Source: Oenococcus kitaharae DSM 17330
Lineage (GTDB): Bacteria > Bacillota > Bacilli > Lactobacillales > Lactobacillaceae
Reading direction: 5' to 3'
DNA: 64,000 nucleotides
Assembly: GCF_000241055.1 (NCBI RefSeq)
Contig: NZ_CM001398.1
Location: 1,475,163 to 1,539,162 of the forward strand
Positions 40,656 to 49,834 of the stretch are shown piece by piece. A program made the position numbers and the translations under genes. Under the pieces are notes generated by a model that was not told the DNA's origin, ran no database searches, and saw only the letters and a program-made list of their open reading frames with translations. Numbering within the stretch: the first letter of the stretch is position 1; the number at the start of each line of letters is the position of its first letter.

Positions 40656-41792
40656 TCAACGGCGGTGTTCAATATCGAAACCTGTGTAGGCTTGAATGGC
40701 GTCCAGAGCCTGCAAATAACGCGCATAATATCCGGCTGGGTCATTGGGTTGATTTTTCGCATCCAAAACGACTAATTTATCGGCAAAACCATATTGATTA
40801 ATCAAACGCAGCAATTCACGATGGTATTTAATCGGGTCGACAGCCGCCCCAGTGGCCCGAATAATCGTCCGTCTTTGGTCACTGAATGGCGGAATCACCA
40901 AAATCAGATCAATTTCTTCAGCAGAAATAGTTGTATTATACAAATGTTCTAACTGCTCTCGCTCGTCTTCATTTAGCAGCAAATTCGAATAGGCCTGCAA
41001 ACTTATGGCATCACCATTAAAAATAGCCAGGCCGTTGTTAGCCGGAGAATTGATTTCGGTGGAATTGGCTTGATATTGGCCTTGGATAATATTGAGATAG
41101 TCTTTGATATCCATTTCGGAATCCGCAACATTCGAAGCCTCTTGATAAATTTCAGCAAAGTCATCGGAAAATGGCGAGTTCGCTGACCGCGCTAAACGTC
41201 TGATCAAGGTTGATTTTCCTGAATTGGCCCCACCCATGACAACAACTTTTTGTACGAAGTGCCGGCGAAAAACACGATTAATAAAATCCCAATATTTCAA
41301 TGGATCCTGACGGATTTTTGTAGCAGAAATATTTAAAATTGTACGGTCCATTAGCGAGACACTATATTGCGGATCATCCCCCAAACGTTTTTCAATCTCG
41401 TCTTTATAATCCTGTTCGCCAGTATAAAAAATAATTTTTGCGTCTTTATTAACAATATTCCGCTTTACAATGGCGATCAGCTTTGCCAGCCAAACATCCC
41501 AGCCGTTTGGCATTTTTGGCATATTATCTTCATCAAGATAATCAACTTTAATCTGCCATTCATCAGCAAAAGCCTGGCGCAGATATCGAAAACGTTTGCG
41601 AAGCGGCAGTCCTATTTTTTCACCTCGATCGCCAGTATAGCCGGAAGTTACCACCAAAACACCGTCGTTTAGTGCGGCTGCTTTGTAAATCTCAGCCTGG
41701 TGGCCAACGTGCAAAGGCGCAAAAGTACCAAAAAAAACGCCGATCCGATCACCGGCTAAATCCTCTTTTTTAAGATTCGTGACATAATTCAT
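40656..41792 (-). CDS. NadR-like bifunctional NMN adenylyltransferase / P-loop kinase
   Basis: About 378 residues. The N-terminal nucleotidyltransferase has VFFGTFAPLHVGHQ (near 20-33) and the C-terminal signature NISATKIRQ (near 168-176), the pattern of NMN adenylyltransferases of the NadR group. A P-loop kinase domain follows with VVVMGGANSGKSTLIRR (near 195-211), as in ribosylnicotinamide kinase of NadR. The usual acidic DTD segment appears changed to FNGDAISLQ. No N-terminal helix-turn-helix is present, so it should be an enzyme, not the NadR repressor. I start at ATG 41792; a frame from 41816 is open. It is divergent from an aminotransferase gene across about 56 bases. Confidence 0.85.
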   Translation of the reverse strand: MNYVTNLKKEDLAGDRIGVFFGTFAPLHVGHQAEIYKAAALNDGVLVVTSGYTGDRGEKIGLPLRKRFRYLRQAFADEWQIKVDYLDEDNMPKMPNGWDVWLAKLIAIVKRNIVNKDAKIIFYTGEQDYKDEIEKRLGDDPQYSVSLMDRTILNISATKIRQDPLKYWDFINRVFRRHFVQKVVVMGGANSGKSTLIRRLARSANSPFSDDFAEIYQEASNVADSEMDIKDYLNIIQGQYQANSTEINSPANNGLAIFNGDAISLQAYSNLLLNEDEREQLEHLYNTTISAEEIDLILVIPPFSDQRRTIIRATGAAVDPIKYHRELLRLINQYGFADKLVVLDAKNQPNDPAGYYARYLQALDAIQAYTGFDIEHRR

Positions 41793-41799
41793 CCCAATT

Positions 41800-41842
41800 A
41801 TTCTAACATCGAACATGAGTTTGAGCTTGTCATACGTATAAT
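41800..41842. promoter_or_regulatory. Divergent -10 boxes, both leaderless arrangements
   Basis: Plus strand TATAAT at 41837-41842 ends 6 bases before the aminotransferase ATG (41849). Minus strand TAGAAT at 41800-41805 ends 7 bases before the NadR-like ATG (41792). Neither has a Shine-Dalgarno, and both lack a good -35. Confidence 0.5.
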
Positions 41843-41848
41843 AAAAAT

Positions 41849-43030
41849 ATGTCTAACTTCATACTTCCACTCAATAAAACTGTTGATCAACTGAAACGTG
41901 ACCCAATCTTGGATTTTCAAGCCAAAATCCGTGATATCGAGGATCTAATTCAATTAACTTTTGGAGAACCCGGATTTGCTGTTGATGACCGCATCAAGGC
42001 CGTCGCAAAAGTATCAATCGGCCATGACCGCAGCCACTATGCAAATTCACAAGGAGAAACCAATCTCAGACGCGCAGCTGTGTCATATTTTAACCGTCAT
42101 TTCGACATCCACCTGGACGGAATCGACCAGGTCTTAGTCACACAAGGCGTTAGTGAAGGAATTAACGTTGTTTTCATGACAATTCTGGAGCACGGCGATG
42201 GCGTGATTATTCCCGAACCAAGTTATTCACCCTATTCCACTAGCCTAGCCCTGGCTGGCGGCGTCAAAGTGGCTTTGGATACAGCTCCAGATAATTTCAA
42301 AATAACACCTGCCTCTATCGAGAGAGCTATTGATCAGGCCACCGTTCCTGTCAAAGCCATCTTGATTAATTATCCAAACAATCCCACCGGTGTCACCTAC
42401 TCGGAATCTGAGTTATCTGCCATTGCGGCTACTTTGAAAAAGCACCGCATTTGGGTGATTTCAGACGAGATTTATGCAGCACTGACATATTCAGGGCAGC
42501 ATAGTTCTCTTTATAGAATGCTGCCGGAGCAGACGATTTTGTTGACTGGCCTTTCAAAGTCCCACGCGATGACCGGATATCGAATCGGATTTATCTTTGG
42601 CGATGCAGCCTTGATTAAAAAAATGCTGACCGTCCACGAAGCACTAGCATTTGCCGTTTCCACATTGAGCCAGGATGCAGCCTTTGCGGCTTTGACAGTT
42701 GGTGAAGACGTGCCTGAATATGCATTAAAAGCCTACAGAAAACGACGTGACCGCCTGGTTAAACAATTAAAACTGCTTGGTTTTGAGCCAGTCAATCCGC
42801 AAGGTGCTTTTTATGTTTTTGCAAAAATTCCAGCTGCCTTTGGAAATGATGGTTACGATTTTGCAGTCCGTTTAGCCAATCAGGCAAAAGTCGCTGTATT
42901 ACCGGGCGAAGCCTTCAGTAAAAACGCAAAAAACTATGTCCGAATTTCCTATGCCAGCTCGGACGCTGACTTAGACGAAGCATTGCAGAGAATGACAAAT
43001 TATATTCAAGAAGGTGTTGACTATGTCTAA
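41849..43030 (+). CDS. PLP-dependent class I/II aminotransferase, first of a tandem pair
   Basis: A 393-residue fold-type I aminotransferase. Visible: QLTFGEPGFAVDD near residues 36-48, NYPNNPTGVTYS near 174-185, ISDEIYAALTYSG near 206-218, and the PLP Lys in TGLSKSHAMTGYRIGF near 233-248. Members (AraT/PatA-like) transfer amino groups from aromatic, branched or aspartate-type amino acids to 2-oxoglutarate; specificity cannot be assigned. It overlaps the second paralog by 8 bases. TATAAT lies 6 bases before its ATG, suggesting a leaderless mRNA. Both copies look intact. Confidence 0.93.
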   Translation: MSNFILPLNKTVDQLKRDPILDFQAKIRDIEDLIQLTFGEPGFAVDDRIKAVAKVSIGHDRSHYANSQGETNLRRAAVSYFNRHFDIHLDGIDQVLVTQGVSEGINVVFMTILEHGDGVIIPEPSYSPYSTSLALAGGVKVALDTAPDNFKITPASIERAIDQATVPVKAILINYPNNPTGVTYSESELSAIAATLKKHRIWVISDEIYAALTYSGQHSSLYRMLPEQTILLTGLSKSHAMTGYRIGFIFGDAALIKKMLTVHEALAFAVSTLSQDAAFAALTVGEDVPEYALKAYRKRRDRLVKQLKLLGFEPVNPQGAFYVFAKIPAAFGNDGYDFAVRLANQAKVAVLPGEAFSKNAKNYVRISYASSDADLDEALQRMTNYIQEGVDYV

Positions 43031-44204
43031 AGAATTGAATCCGCTCAGCAGGTTGGTAGAAAGAATCCCCCATGATCCCATGCTAGATTTTTTGGATAAA
43101 GTCGGACCGGTCGAGAATCTCATCGACCTCGGTTTTGGCGACCCTGATTTTGCGGTTGGCCAAACAACAAAAGAAGCATTCAAGCAATCAATCGATGCCG
43201 ATCATTCTCACTATGCAGATGGCCAAGGCATCCTGCCTTTGCGTCAAGCAGCCTGCCATTTTTATAACGATAAATATGCTTGCGGTATCCAAGGGCCAGA
43301 CGATATTTTAGTGACAGTTGGTGCGGCCGAAAGTATTAATTTAGCTTTGATGGCCATCGTTAATCCCCGTGACGGTGTGATGATCGTTGAACCGGAATAT
43401 TCACAATATTCAAATTCAGTTCTGTTGGCTGGTGGCCAAAAAGTACCTGTCGACACAGCCACAAGCGATTTCAAACTGACGCCGGAATTGATTCAGCGAA
43501 CTTATGATCAGGCTGCCGCTCAAGGTATCAAAGTAATTGCTATCATTGTTAATTACCCCAACAACCCGACCGGCAGCAGTTATAATTTGGACGAATTAAC
43601 CGCCCTGGCAAATACATTTGAAAAACTGAATCTTTGGGTTCTCAGCGATGAAATCTATGCTGAACAGACATTTAAAGGATCACATCATTCTCTTTATGCC
43701 ATCATTCCCGAACGCACAATTCTGATTACCGGCCTTTCCAAATCTCATTCAATGACCGGCTATCGCTTAGGCTTTGTCATTGCACATGGTGCTGTCATGA
43801 CGGCTATGAGAAAAATACAGGATACACTGGTGACTTGTGTTGCAACGCCGATTCAAGAGGCAGCGGCCTCAGCTCTGACCTTGGACCCGGATGCAGGTAT
43901 CAAAACAAGAAGCCGTTATCTAATGCGTGTCAGTAAAGTCGCTCATGCGTTAACAGATCTTGGTTTCCACGCTGATATTCCGACCGGTGCATTCTATGTA
44001 TGGGCTAAGATTCCAGATAAATTCGGCGATGATGCCTTTCCATTTTGTGTTGAACTCGCACAAAAAGCCGGTGTGCAGATCTTTCCAGGTTCAATTTTCT
44101 CGGACACTGCTAAAGCTTATGTGCGTATTTCATGTGCTGGTGCCGATAAAGACCTTGATACGGCCATTAACCGCCTATCTGCCTATCTCAAAAAGCCGGC
44201 ATAA
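43023..44204 (+). CDS. PLP-dependent class I/II aminotransferase, second of a tandem pair
   Basis: A 393-residue paralog of the preceding gene with the same motifs: DLGFGDPDFAVG near residues 37-48, NYPNNPTGSSYN near 177-188, LSDEIYAEQTFKG and the PLP Lys in TGLSKSHSMTGYRLGF near 236-251. The ATG at 43023 follows AAGAAGGTG, unlike the first copy, and overlaps the first gene's stop by 8 bases, so translation is coupled. The differing residues around the substrate loop suggest split specificity rather than a recent copy; no alignment was run. LemA follows 33 bases downstream. Confidence 0.92.
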   Translation: MSKELNPLSRLVERIPHDPMLDFLDKVGPVENLIDLGFGDPDFAVGQTTKEAFKQSIDADHSHYADGQGILPLRQAACHFYNDKYACGIQGPDDILVTVGAAESINLALMAIVNPRDGVMIVEPEYSQYSNSVLLAGGQKVPVDTATSDFKLTPELIQRTYDQAAAQGIKVIAIIVNYPNNPTGSSYNLDELTALANTFEKLNLWVLSDEIYAEQTFKGSHHSLYAIIPERTILITGLSKSHSMTGYRLGFVIAHGAVMTAMRKIQDTLVTCVATPIQEAAASALTLDPDAGIKTRSRYLMRVSKVAHALTDLGFHADIPTGAFYVWAKIPDKFGDDAFPFCVELAQKAGVQIFPGSIFSDTAKAYVRISCAGADKDLDTAINRLSAYLKKPA

Positions 44205-44237
44205 CATGTTAAAATTATTGTTAGGAGGTTCATTCTT

Positions 44238-44810
44238 ATGCCTATATGGTTAATTGTTATCCTGGTACTTTTGCTGCTGGTCATCCTTTATACGATCCTG
44301 ACATACAACGGTCTTGTAAAAGGAAAAAATAATGTTCTTGAATCCAGCTCAGCAATTGATGTCCAGTTAAAACGGCGAAACGACTTGATTCCCAACTTGG
44401 TTGAAACGGTCAAGGGTTACGCAGCTCACGAGAAGACTGTCCTCGAAGATGTCACCCGTGCGCGAAATTTAAGCCAGTCTACTTTAGACAAGCAAGCAAG
44501 CCTAAACGATAAACTGGCCGCCTCTGATGGCCTGACAAATGCTTTGGGCCGCTTAATGGCCGTTGCAGAAGCTTATCCCGATTTAAAAGCAAATAGCAAC
44601 TTCACCCAGCTCATGAATGAATTGTCTAACACTGAAGATAAAATCTCCTATACCAGACAACTATTTAATTCTATGTCGGCCAACTTCAATACGAGCATCC
44701 AGCAGTTTCCAGCAAATCTGGTTGCACAATCCTTTAATTTCAAGCCCTTTGAACTTTTGCAAACACCTGAAAATGAAAAAGCAGTTCCTAAAGTTGATTT
44801 TAAATCATGA
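44238..44810 (+). CDS. LemA-family membrane-anchored protein
   Basis: A 190-residue LemA protein: a single N-terminal membrane helix (about residues 3-22), the conserved YNGLVKGKNNVLESSSAIDVQLKRRNDLIPNLVETVKGYAAHE segment (key residues Y-N, V-Q-L-K-R-R-x-D-L-I-P-N-L, near 23-66) and a long helical bundle. LemA proteins have no defined enzymatic role and often occur with DUF2207 or TPM-domain proteins; the next gene (overlapping by 4 bases, ATGA) is DUF2207, as in other Lactobacillales. Ribosome site TTAGGAGG before ATG 44238. Confidence 0.93.
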   Translation: MPIWLIVILVLLLLVILYTILTYNGLVKGKNNVLESSSAIDVQLKRRNDLIPNLVETVKGYAAHEKTVLEDVTRARNLSQSTLDKQASLNDKLAASDGLTNALGRLMAVAEAYPDLKANSNFTQLMNELSNTEDKISYTRQLFNSMSANFNTSIQQFPANLVAQSFNFKPFELLQTPENEKAVPKVDFKS

Positions 44811-46780
44811 CTAAAAAAACGATTTATAAAAAACTATTATTGTTACTGACCGTTTTTGCAACGGTTTTTTTGTCTGGCAATCTCATGGGCCACAAGGCTT
44901 CGGCAGCGGATTACGAAATTAGCCGCTATCAATCCAAGCTGGCCATCCATAAAAGCGACAATGTTGCTGATTTCACACAAGAACTGACTTATCGCTTTGA
45001 TGGCGAGCATAATGGCGTTTTTATTAATCAGTTGGCCAATGCGCAAAATGAAAAAGGTTTTGCAATCGCCCTGACTTCTCTTGAAGTGTTCAACGCTTCA
45101 AATAATAGCTGGGAGGCATTGCGTCCTGCAAACGGCTATTGGACAATTGGCGGCAAGAGCAGCGGATTCGAGCAGGATCCTTTCTATGCTCAGCTGATTA
45201 GCAATCCCGATAGCGCTCAAGCAGGATCAGCAGCAGCAAAATCATTGCAGGTAAAGCTTTTTGATCATGTTCTGCCAGGACAGGAAATCCGTGTACGTTT
45301 GATTTGGCGTTTTGCAAACCTAATCGCCGCCAATTCTAAAATTGATGAGCTCAATTGGCTTCCTATCTCGAGTTGGCAAGCCGATATCCGAAACTTCTCG
45401 ATGCAAGTGCAGCTGCCTGGCCAGGCAAAAACACTGAGAGCTTGGGTCCATACACCGGCCGGCGTGAACGGCAGAGTTGACGTAAAACCCGGTCAAGGCC
45501 GTGTTTCAGTGAGCTCCCCGCTAATACCAGCAAACCAGCGACTGGAAATTCATAGTTACTGGAATAAGGCTGTGACACAGTTTCCGCCACTTCATGAGAA
45601 CAACAATCGTGCCTCAGAAATTCTCAAACAAGAGAGTGCCATCACCTTTCGTTCCCACGTAAGAAGCGGCATCATATTGATCCTCAGTCTCCTTTTGGCA
45701 CCGATCTTATTATTTCTGGCCGCGCTAAAACTTATCCGAACCAATTTACGGTTAAAAAAAGATTATAAACGTGCCCAAGCCGCTGCCGGGGTTGACCGGC
45801 CAGTCGTACATGATTTCGACATTCCTAACGATCTTGGACCAGCTGTGATCGCTGCCCGGCTTTCACCAGACGATTTTTCTAAAAGCGATCACGATAAAGG
45901 CAAACTATTATCGGCAACCTTCATGGATTTAATTGCACGTAAAAATGTCAAAATCAATTCCGCCAGCAAGCTCAATTCCAAACATATTCTCTTCAATCTA
46001 GCTAACAAGAATGACATAAAACCATTCGAAGACACGATTCTTTCCGCCTTTTTTGATGAAGAGAATGCGGCCTTTGATGCAAATCAGCTAAAAAATGCTC
46101 AATCTAAAGTGAATAAGAAGATTCGTCGCAAACTACCAAGCTTCATTGGCCAAATCAATCGAGAAGCAGATAAATTTTCGATTGTCGATCAAGAACAGAC
46201 GGATATGGCCCGGAGTCGACAGAATTCTGCACAGGCTCTTTATATTCTAGCTTCGCTTTTAGGCATCACGGCTTTGGTAGTGGCAGGTTTTCTCCTGCAA
46301 AATGCCTATTTCTTTCTCTTTGTGGCAGCCTACCTTGTGATTGCAGCAGCCATTTATCTTGTTTTCCGGCAAGCACCAAGTTTGTATTATACAAGTGATG
46401 GTTTTCAAGAAAAATATCGTTGGGACGGATTTAAATCAATGCTGCGCGATATCGGACATTTCGATGCTAGGCAGATCCAAGACGTTGCTATCTGGGACCG
46501 CATCTTAGCTTATGCGGTGGTTTTCGATGAGGCCGAGCGAGTGGCCAAATACCTTCGAAGCAATTTAGCTGCCGATGAAATCAAGTCGTCAGTGACACCG
46601 CTGTTATTTGCCTACTATTATTTCCCAATGTGGCAAGTCGATAATAATTTCGTCAGCAGCTCAGCACCAACACCAAGCAATATTTCAAACAGCGGCAACT
46701 GGACCGGTGGCGGAGGCGGTTTCTCATCTGGCGGCGGTTTTTCCGGCGGAGGCGGCGGAGGCGGAGGCGGTGCCTTTTAG
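44807..46780 (+). CDS. DUF2207 membrane protein with polyglycine tail
   Basis: A 657-residue membrane protein of the DUF2207 family. A signal peptide (about 1-33, ending ...KASAA) leads to an external domain of about 230 residues. A membrane segment near 285-310, a cytoplasmic helical domain, two more membrane segments near 472-520, and a soluble region follow. The last 30 residues are almost all Gly/Ser/Phe, ending in nine consecutive Gly, Ala and Phe. The pairing with LemA is common, but the role (cell-envelope homeostasis is often suggested) is not known. The GGN-rich DNA at the 3' end encodes the tail. Confidence 0.85.
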   Translation: MTKKTIYKKLLLLLTVFATVFLSGNLMGHKASAADYEISRYQSKLAIHKSDNVADFTQELTYRFDGEHNGVFINQLANAQNEKGFAIALTSLEVFNASNNSWEALRPANGYWTIGGKSSGFEQDPFYAQLISNPDSAQAGSAAAKSLQVKLFDHVLPGQEIRVRLIWRFANLIAANSKIDELNWLPISSWQADIRNFSMQVQLPGQAKTLRAWVHTPAGVNGRVDVKPGQGRVSVSSPLIPANQRLEIHSYWNKAVTQFPPLHENNNRASEILKQESAITFRSHVRSGIILILSLLLAPILLFLAALKLIRTNLRLKKDYKRAQAAAGVDRPVVHDFDIPNDLGPAVIAARLSPDDFSKSDHDKGKLLSATFMDLIARKNVKINSASKLNSKHILFNLANKNDIKPFEDTILSAFFDEENAAFDANQLKNAQSKVNKKIRRKLPSFIGQINREADKFSIVDQEQTDMARSRQNSAQALYILASLLGITALVVAGFLLQNAYFFLFVAAYLVIAAAIYLVFRQAPSLYYTSDGFQEKYRWDGFKSMLRDIGHFDARQIQDVAIWDRILAYAVVFDEAERVAKYLRSNLAADEIKSSVTPLLFAYYYFPMWQVDNNFVSSSAPTPSNISNSGNWTGGGGGFSSGGGFSGGGGGGGGGAF

Positions 46781-46822
46781 CTGATCACTGAGTAGGCGTT
46801 TCTTCTAAGATTGAGAATCCCT

Positions 46823-46851
46823 GTGACCTAGTATTTTTTTTGAGATATAAT
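46823..46851 (+). promoter_or_regulatory. gnd promoter
   Basis: GTGACC (46823-46828), 17-base spacer, TATAAT (46846-46851). The leader is about 58 bases. Confidence 0.6.
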
Positions 46852-46862
46852 TAAGAGCGTAG

Positions 46863-46893
46863 TTGTGAAAAAGCTATCAAAAAAATTTCACAA
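46863..46893 (+). promoter_or_regulatory. Inverted repeat in the gnd leader
   Basis: Perfect 8-base arms TTGTGAAA (46863-46870) and TTTCACAA (46886-46893) around a 15-base spacer. It lies just after the expected start site and before the ribosome site. A DNA operator or an RNA hairpin is possible; no regulator is assigned. Confidence 0.45.
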
Positions 46894-46915
46894 TTTCTAA
46901 ATTGAAAGGAATTTT

Positions 46916-48349
46916 ATGACTCAAGCAGATTTTGGTGTTGTTGGGATGGCCGTAATGGGCCGCAACCTGGCATTAAATGTTGAAAGCCGCGGTTATACCG
47001 TAGCTATTTTTAATCGTTCCCGTGCAAAAACGGACGATGTTATGGCAAAGCATTCAGAAAAGAAATTAATCCCTTCTTACACGATTGAAGATTTCGTTAA
47101 ATCAATCGCAAAACCACGTCGAATCATGTTAATGGTTAAGGCTGGTGCTGGTACTGATGCTGTGATCGATGAATTGATCCCAATTTTGGATAAGGGTGAT
47201 ATCTTGATCGATGGCGGAAATACTTTCTTCAAAGATACAATTGCAAGAAATGCGCGTTTAGCAAATTCAGGAATTAACTTTATTGGTACCGGTGTTTCCG
47301 GTGGTGAACTTGGCGCTCTGCAGGGACCATCCTTGATGCCCGGTGGACAAAAAGAAGCCTATGAATTAGTTCGTCCTATCTTCGAACAAATTGCTGCTAA
47401 AGCCACACAAGATGGCAAGCCATGTGTAACCTTCTGTGGTGAAAACGGTGCCGGACATTACGTCAAGATGGTACATAACGGTATTGAATACGGCGATGAG
47501 GAAATCATTGACGAAAGCTTCAACATTCTCCGTCATGTCCTTGGTCTGTCTGTTGATGAAACAGCTGATATTTTCAAAGAGTGGAATAAAGGCGAATTGA
47601 ATTCATATTTGATTGAAATTACTGCTGATATTTTGACTCGTAAAGATGATCTAGGATCCGGCAAGCCAATTGTTGATATGATTTTGGATCGTGGTAACAA
47701 TAAAGGAACTGGCCGCTGGTCTTCTGGTGATGCCCTAGAAGTTCAAGTACCGCAATCTGTTATCACTGAAGCTGTCTACGCTCGCTACATCTCAATGATG
47801 AAAGACGAGCGTGTCGCAGCTTCTAAAGTTCTCAATGGCCCAGACAAGAAAGTTGAACTGCCAGCTGACAAAAAAGAGTTAATCGAAGAGATCCGCAAGG
47901 CTCTGTTCTTCTCAAAGATCATGTCTTATGCACAAGGCTTTGAACAATTGCGTTTTGCTGCTAAACAGTACAACTGGGACTTTAATTATGGTAAGTTAGC
48001 ACAAATCTGGCGTGCCGGCTGCATCATCCGTGCTGCATTCTTGCAGAACATCACTGATGCTTATGACAAGAAGCCTGACTTGGACAACTTGCTCTTGGAT
48101 GATTACTTCAAAGATATTGCAAACAAGTATCAAGATGCCGTTCGTGACGTCGTTGCATTGGCTGTTAAAGCTGGTGTTCCCGTTCCTTCGATGTCTGCAG
48201 CGATCACTTACTTTGATTCTTATCGTTCTGAAGTTTTGCCAGCTAACCTCTTGCAGGCTCAGCGTGACTACTTTGGTGCTCATACCTATCAGCGTGTTGA
48301 CAAACCTTTTGACCAGTCATTCCATTATCCTTGGTATGCTGAAGCTTGA
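46916..48349 (+). CDS. gnd: 6-phosphogluconate dehydrogenase, decarboxylating
   Basis: Oxidises 6-phosphogluconate to ribulose 5-phosphate with CO2 release and NAD(P)H. In heterofermenters this feeds phosphoketolase. 477 residues. An N-terminal Rossmann fold with [14 protein letters not shown] near 8-21 is followed by the family signature GxGxxGxG, here [20 protein letters not shown] with the catalytic Lys (near 179-198), and by the helical C-terminal domain with YKTDxxQ-like sequence. The codon choice is noticeably more uniform (GTT, GAA, AAC, CTT) than in its neighbours, consistent with high expression. ATG 46916 follows GAAAGGA. Confidence 0.97.
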   Translation: MTQADFGVVGMAVMGRNLALNVESRGYTVAIFNRSRAKTDDVMAKHSEKKLIPSYTIEDFVKSIAKPRRIMLMVKAGAGTDAVIDELIPILDKGDILIDGGNTFFKDTIARNARLANSGINFIGTGVSGGELGALQGPSLMPGGQKEAYELVRPIFEQIAAKATQDGKPCVTFCGENGAGHYVKMVHNGIEYGDEEIIDESFNILRHVLGLSVDETADIFKEWNKGELNSYLIEITADILTRKDDLGSGKPIVDMILDRGNNKGTGRWSSGDALEVQVPQSVITEAVYARYISMMKDERVAASKVLNGPDKKVELPADKKELIEEIRKALFFSKIMSYAQGFEQLRFAAKQYNWDFNYGKLAQIWRAGCIIRAAFLQNITDAYDKKPDLDNLLLDDYFKDIANKYQDAVRDVVALAVKAGVPVPSMSAAITYFDSYRSEVLPANLLQAQRDYFGAHTYQRVDKPFDQSFHYPWYAEA

Positions 48350-48375
48350 TTCGTCAACAACCATTAAGCAAAATA

Positions 48376-48407
48376 AAAACGACCTCCTTATGGGGCCGTT
48401 TTTTTTA
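48376..48407. terminator. Bidirectional terminator after gnd
   Basis: Stem AAAACGACC / GGCCGTTTT with one mismatch and further TCC/GGG-type pairing, with T8 on the right. Ends gnd (plus) and arcA (minus, stop at 48412). Confidence 0.7.
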
Positions 48408-48411
48408 GCAA

Positions 48412-49647
48412 TTAAATATCATCGCGGATTAAAGGCATCGTCATACAACGCGGGCCGCCACGGCCGCGAGATAATTCACTAGAAACAGTTTCGATCACTT
48501 TAATTCCATGGTGCTGTAAAAGTGCGTTCGATACATAATTGCGATCATAAGTAACCACAACTCCTGGCACAATTGCTAAAGTATTTGAGCCATCCGTCCA
48601 CTGTTCCCGCGGTGCCGTGATTAAATCACCAGCCCCTGTCGGAATCAAATCAAGTTCCGAAACTCCTAAGGCGTTTTTTAAAACGCTTTTTAAGTCTTGA
48701 CTATAACTAATCGTTAAGCCCTGTGCGTTATCAGCTGGATGCATAGTCCAGGTGTCTATTTTGCCCCCGGCATCCAAAATACCAGGGTGAACTGTAAACT
48801 GGTCAAAATTAACCATTGTTAAAACCGTGTCTAGATGCATCATGGCGCGGTTTTCTGGAATTTTGATCGCAATTACGGTATCGAAATGCGACTGACCGCT
48901 ATCAACAAACAATTTTTTGGCCACATCTTGAATTGCCGCAGCACAAGTCCTTTGAGAAATGCCGATCGCAAGGACATGATCTGACAAAATTAGTTCATCC
49001 CCACCCTCAATATGTGTTTGGTGATCACGATTTCGCCAGACAGAAAAGTCTCCTCTTGCAAAACTCGGATGATATTTGGTTACTGTTTCCATAAACATTG
49101 ATTCGCGCTGGCGTGCAGCAAAAGTCATACGGTTAATAGTCAAGCCCTCGCCAATCGACGCTTGCGGATCTCGCGTGAAATACATACTCGGCAGCGGATC
49201 AATGTAAAAAGGATAATGAGGGTCATCAACAGCGCTGACTAAATCATCTGCTTTAACATCGAGCTCATTTTTCCGAACACCCTCAATCAATTTGCTGACC
49301 ATACGATCAGTATCCAGACTTAACAGATATTCTTTTAAGGCGTCGTGAATTGCTCCCGAAGCTTGCCCGGCTTCTTGCAGATTTTTCTCCAGAAAGGCTG
49401 ATTTAATTCGGCCAGCTGCAATGGCTTGACTAGTTAACTGCTCCAGATATAGAACCTCAGCACCGTTTTCTTGTAAAATCCGGACCAAGGCATCATGTTC
49501 TTTCTGTGCAATCGGCAGGTAAGGAATATCGTCGAACAGCAGCCTCTTCATGATTGCCGGAGTCAAATTTTCAACCTCCCGGCCTGGCCGATGCACAATA
49601 ACGCGCCTCAGTTTGCCAATTTCCGAAAATACATGAATTGCCGGCAT
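48412..49647 (-). CDS. arcA: Arginine deiminase
   Basis: Hydrolyses arginine to citrulline and ammonia. 411 residues. N-terminal [23 protein letters not shown], the substrate-loop [16 protein letters not shown] (near 160-175), [10 protein letters not shown] (near 213-222), MHLDTVLTM (near 268-276) and the catalytic Cys401 in [10 protein letters not shown] are all present. ATG 49647 follows AAAGGGGAGAG. Unusually, no ornithine carbamoyltransferase, carbamate kinase or arginine/ornithine antiporter gene is adjacent, although arc genes are usually together. It stands between gnd and an ABC transporter. Confidence 0.95.
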   Translation of the reverse strand: MPAIHVFSEIGKLRRVIVHRPGREVENLTPAIMKRLLFDDIPYLPIAQKEHDALVRILQENGAEVLYLEQLTSQAIAAGRIKSAFLEKNLQEAGQASGAIHDALKEYLLSLDTDRMVSKLIEGVRKNELDVKADDLVSAVDDPHYPFYIDPLPSMYFTRDPQASIGEGLTINRMTFAARQRESMFMETVTKYHPSFARGDFSVWRNRDHQTHIEGGDELILSDHVLAIGISQRTCAAAIQDVAKKLFVDSGQSHFDTVIAIKIPENRAMMHLDTVLTMVNFDQFTVHPGILDAGGKIDTWTMHPADNAQGLTISYSQDLKSVLKNALGVSELDLIPTGAGDLITAPREQWTDGSNTLAIVPGVVVTYDRNYVSNALLQHHGIKVIETVSSELSRGRGGPRCMTMPLIRDDI

Positions 49648-49755
49648 GATAATCTGTCTCTCCCCTTTAATGAACTGTTAAACATATTTAATCCTACTCT
49701 GTAAACACCCATTGCCTGAGAAAACAGGCAACTGGTTTAACGATTGGTCTAATTT

Positions 49756-49809
49756 TTGGCATTGCCATCTGTTCGTGTTACAATTCTATGTGAGTGAGTG
49801 GTCACTCAC
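49756..49809 (+). promoter_or_regulatory. Promoter and TetR-type operator of the ABC exporter operon
   Basis: TTGGCA (49756-49761), 17-base spacer, TACAAT (49779-49784). The perfect inverted repeat GTGAGTGA-GTGG-TCACTCAC at 49790-49809 covers the predicted start site and suits a TetR repressor; the operon's own third gene encodes one. Confidence 0.65.
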
Positions 49810-49834
49810 ATTTTCAAAGAAAGTGAAAATAAAT

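Noticed and set aside
46690-46780. GGC-rich repeats as a mobile or repeat element
   Set aside because: They are in frame and encode the polyglycine end of the DUF2207 protein.
49712-49834. Longer frame in front of the ABC ATPase
   Set aside because: It spans the promoter and the TetR-type palindrome; the family start fits ATG 49835.
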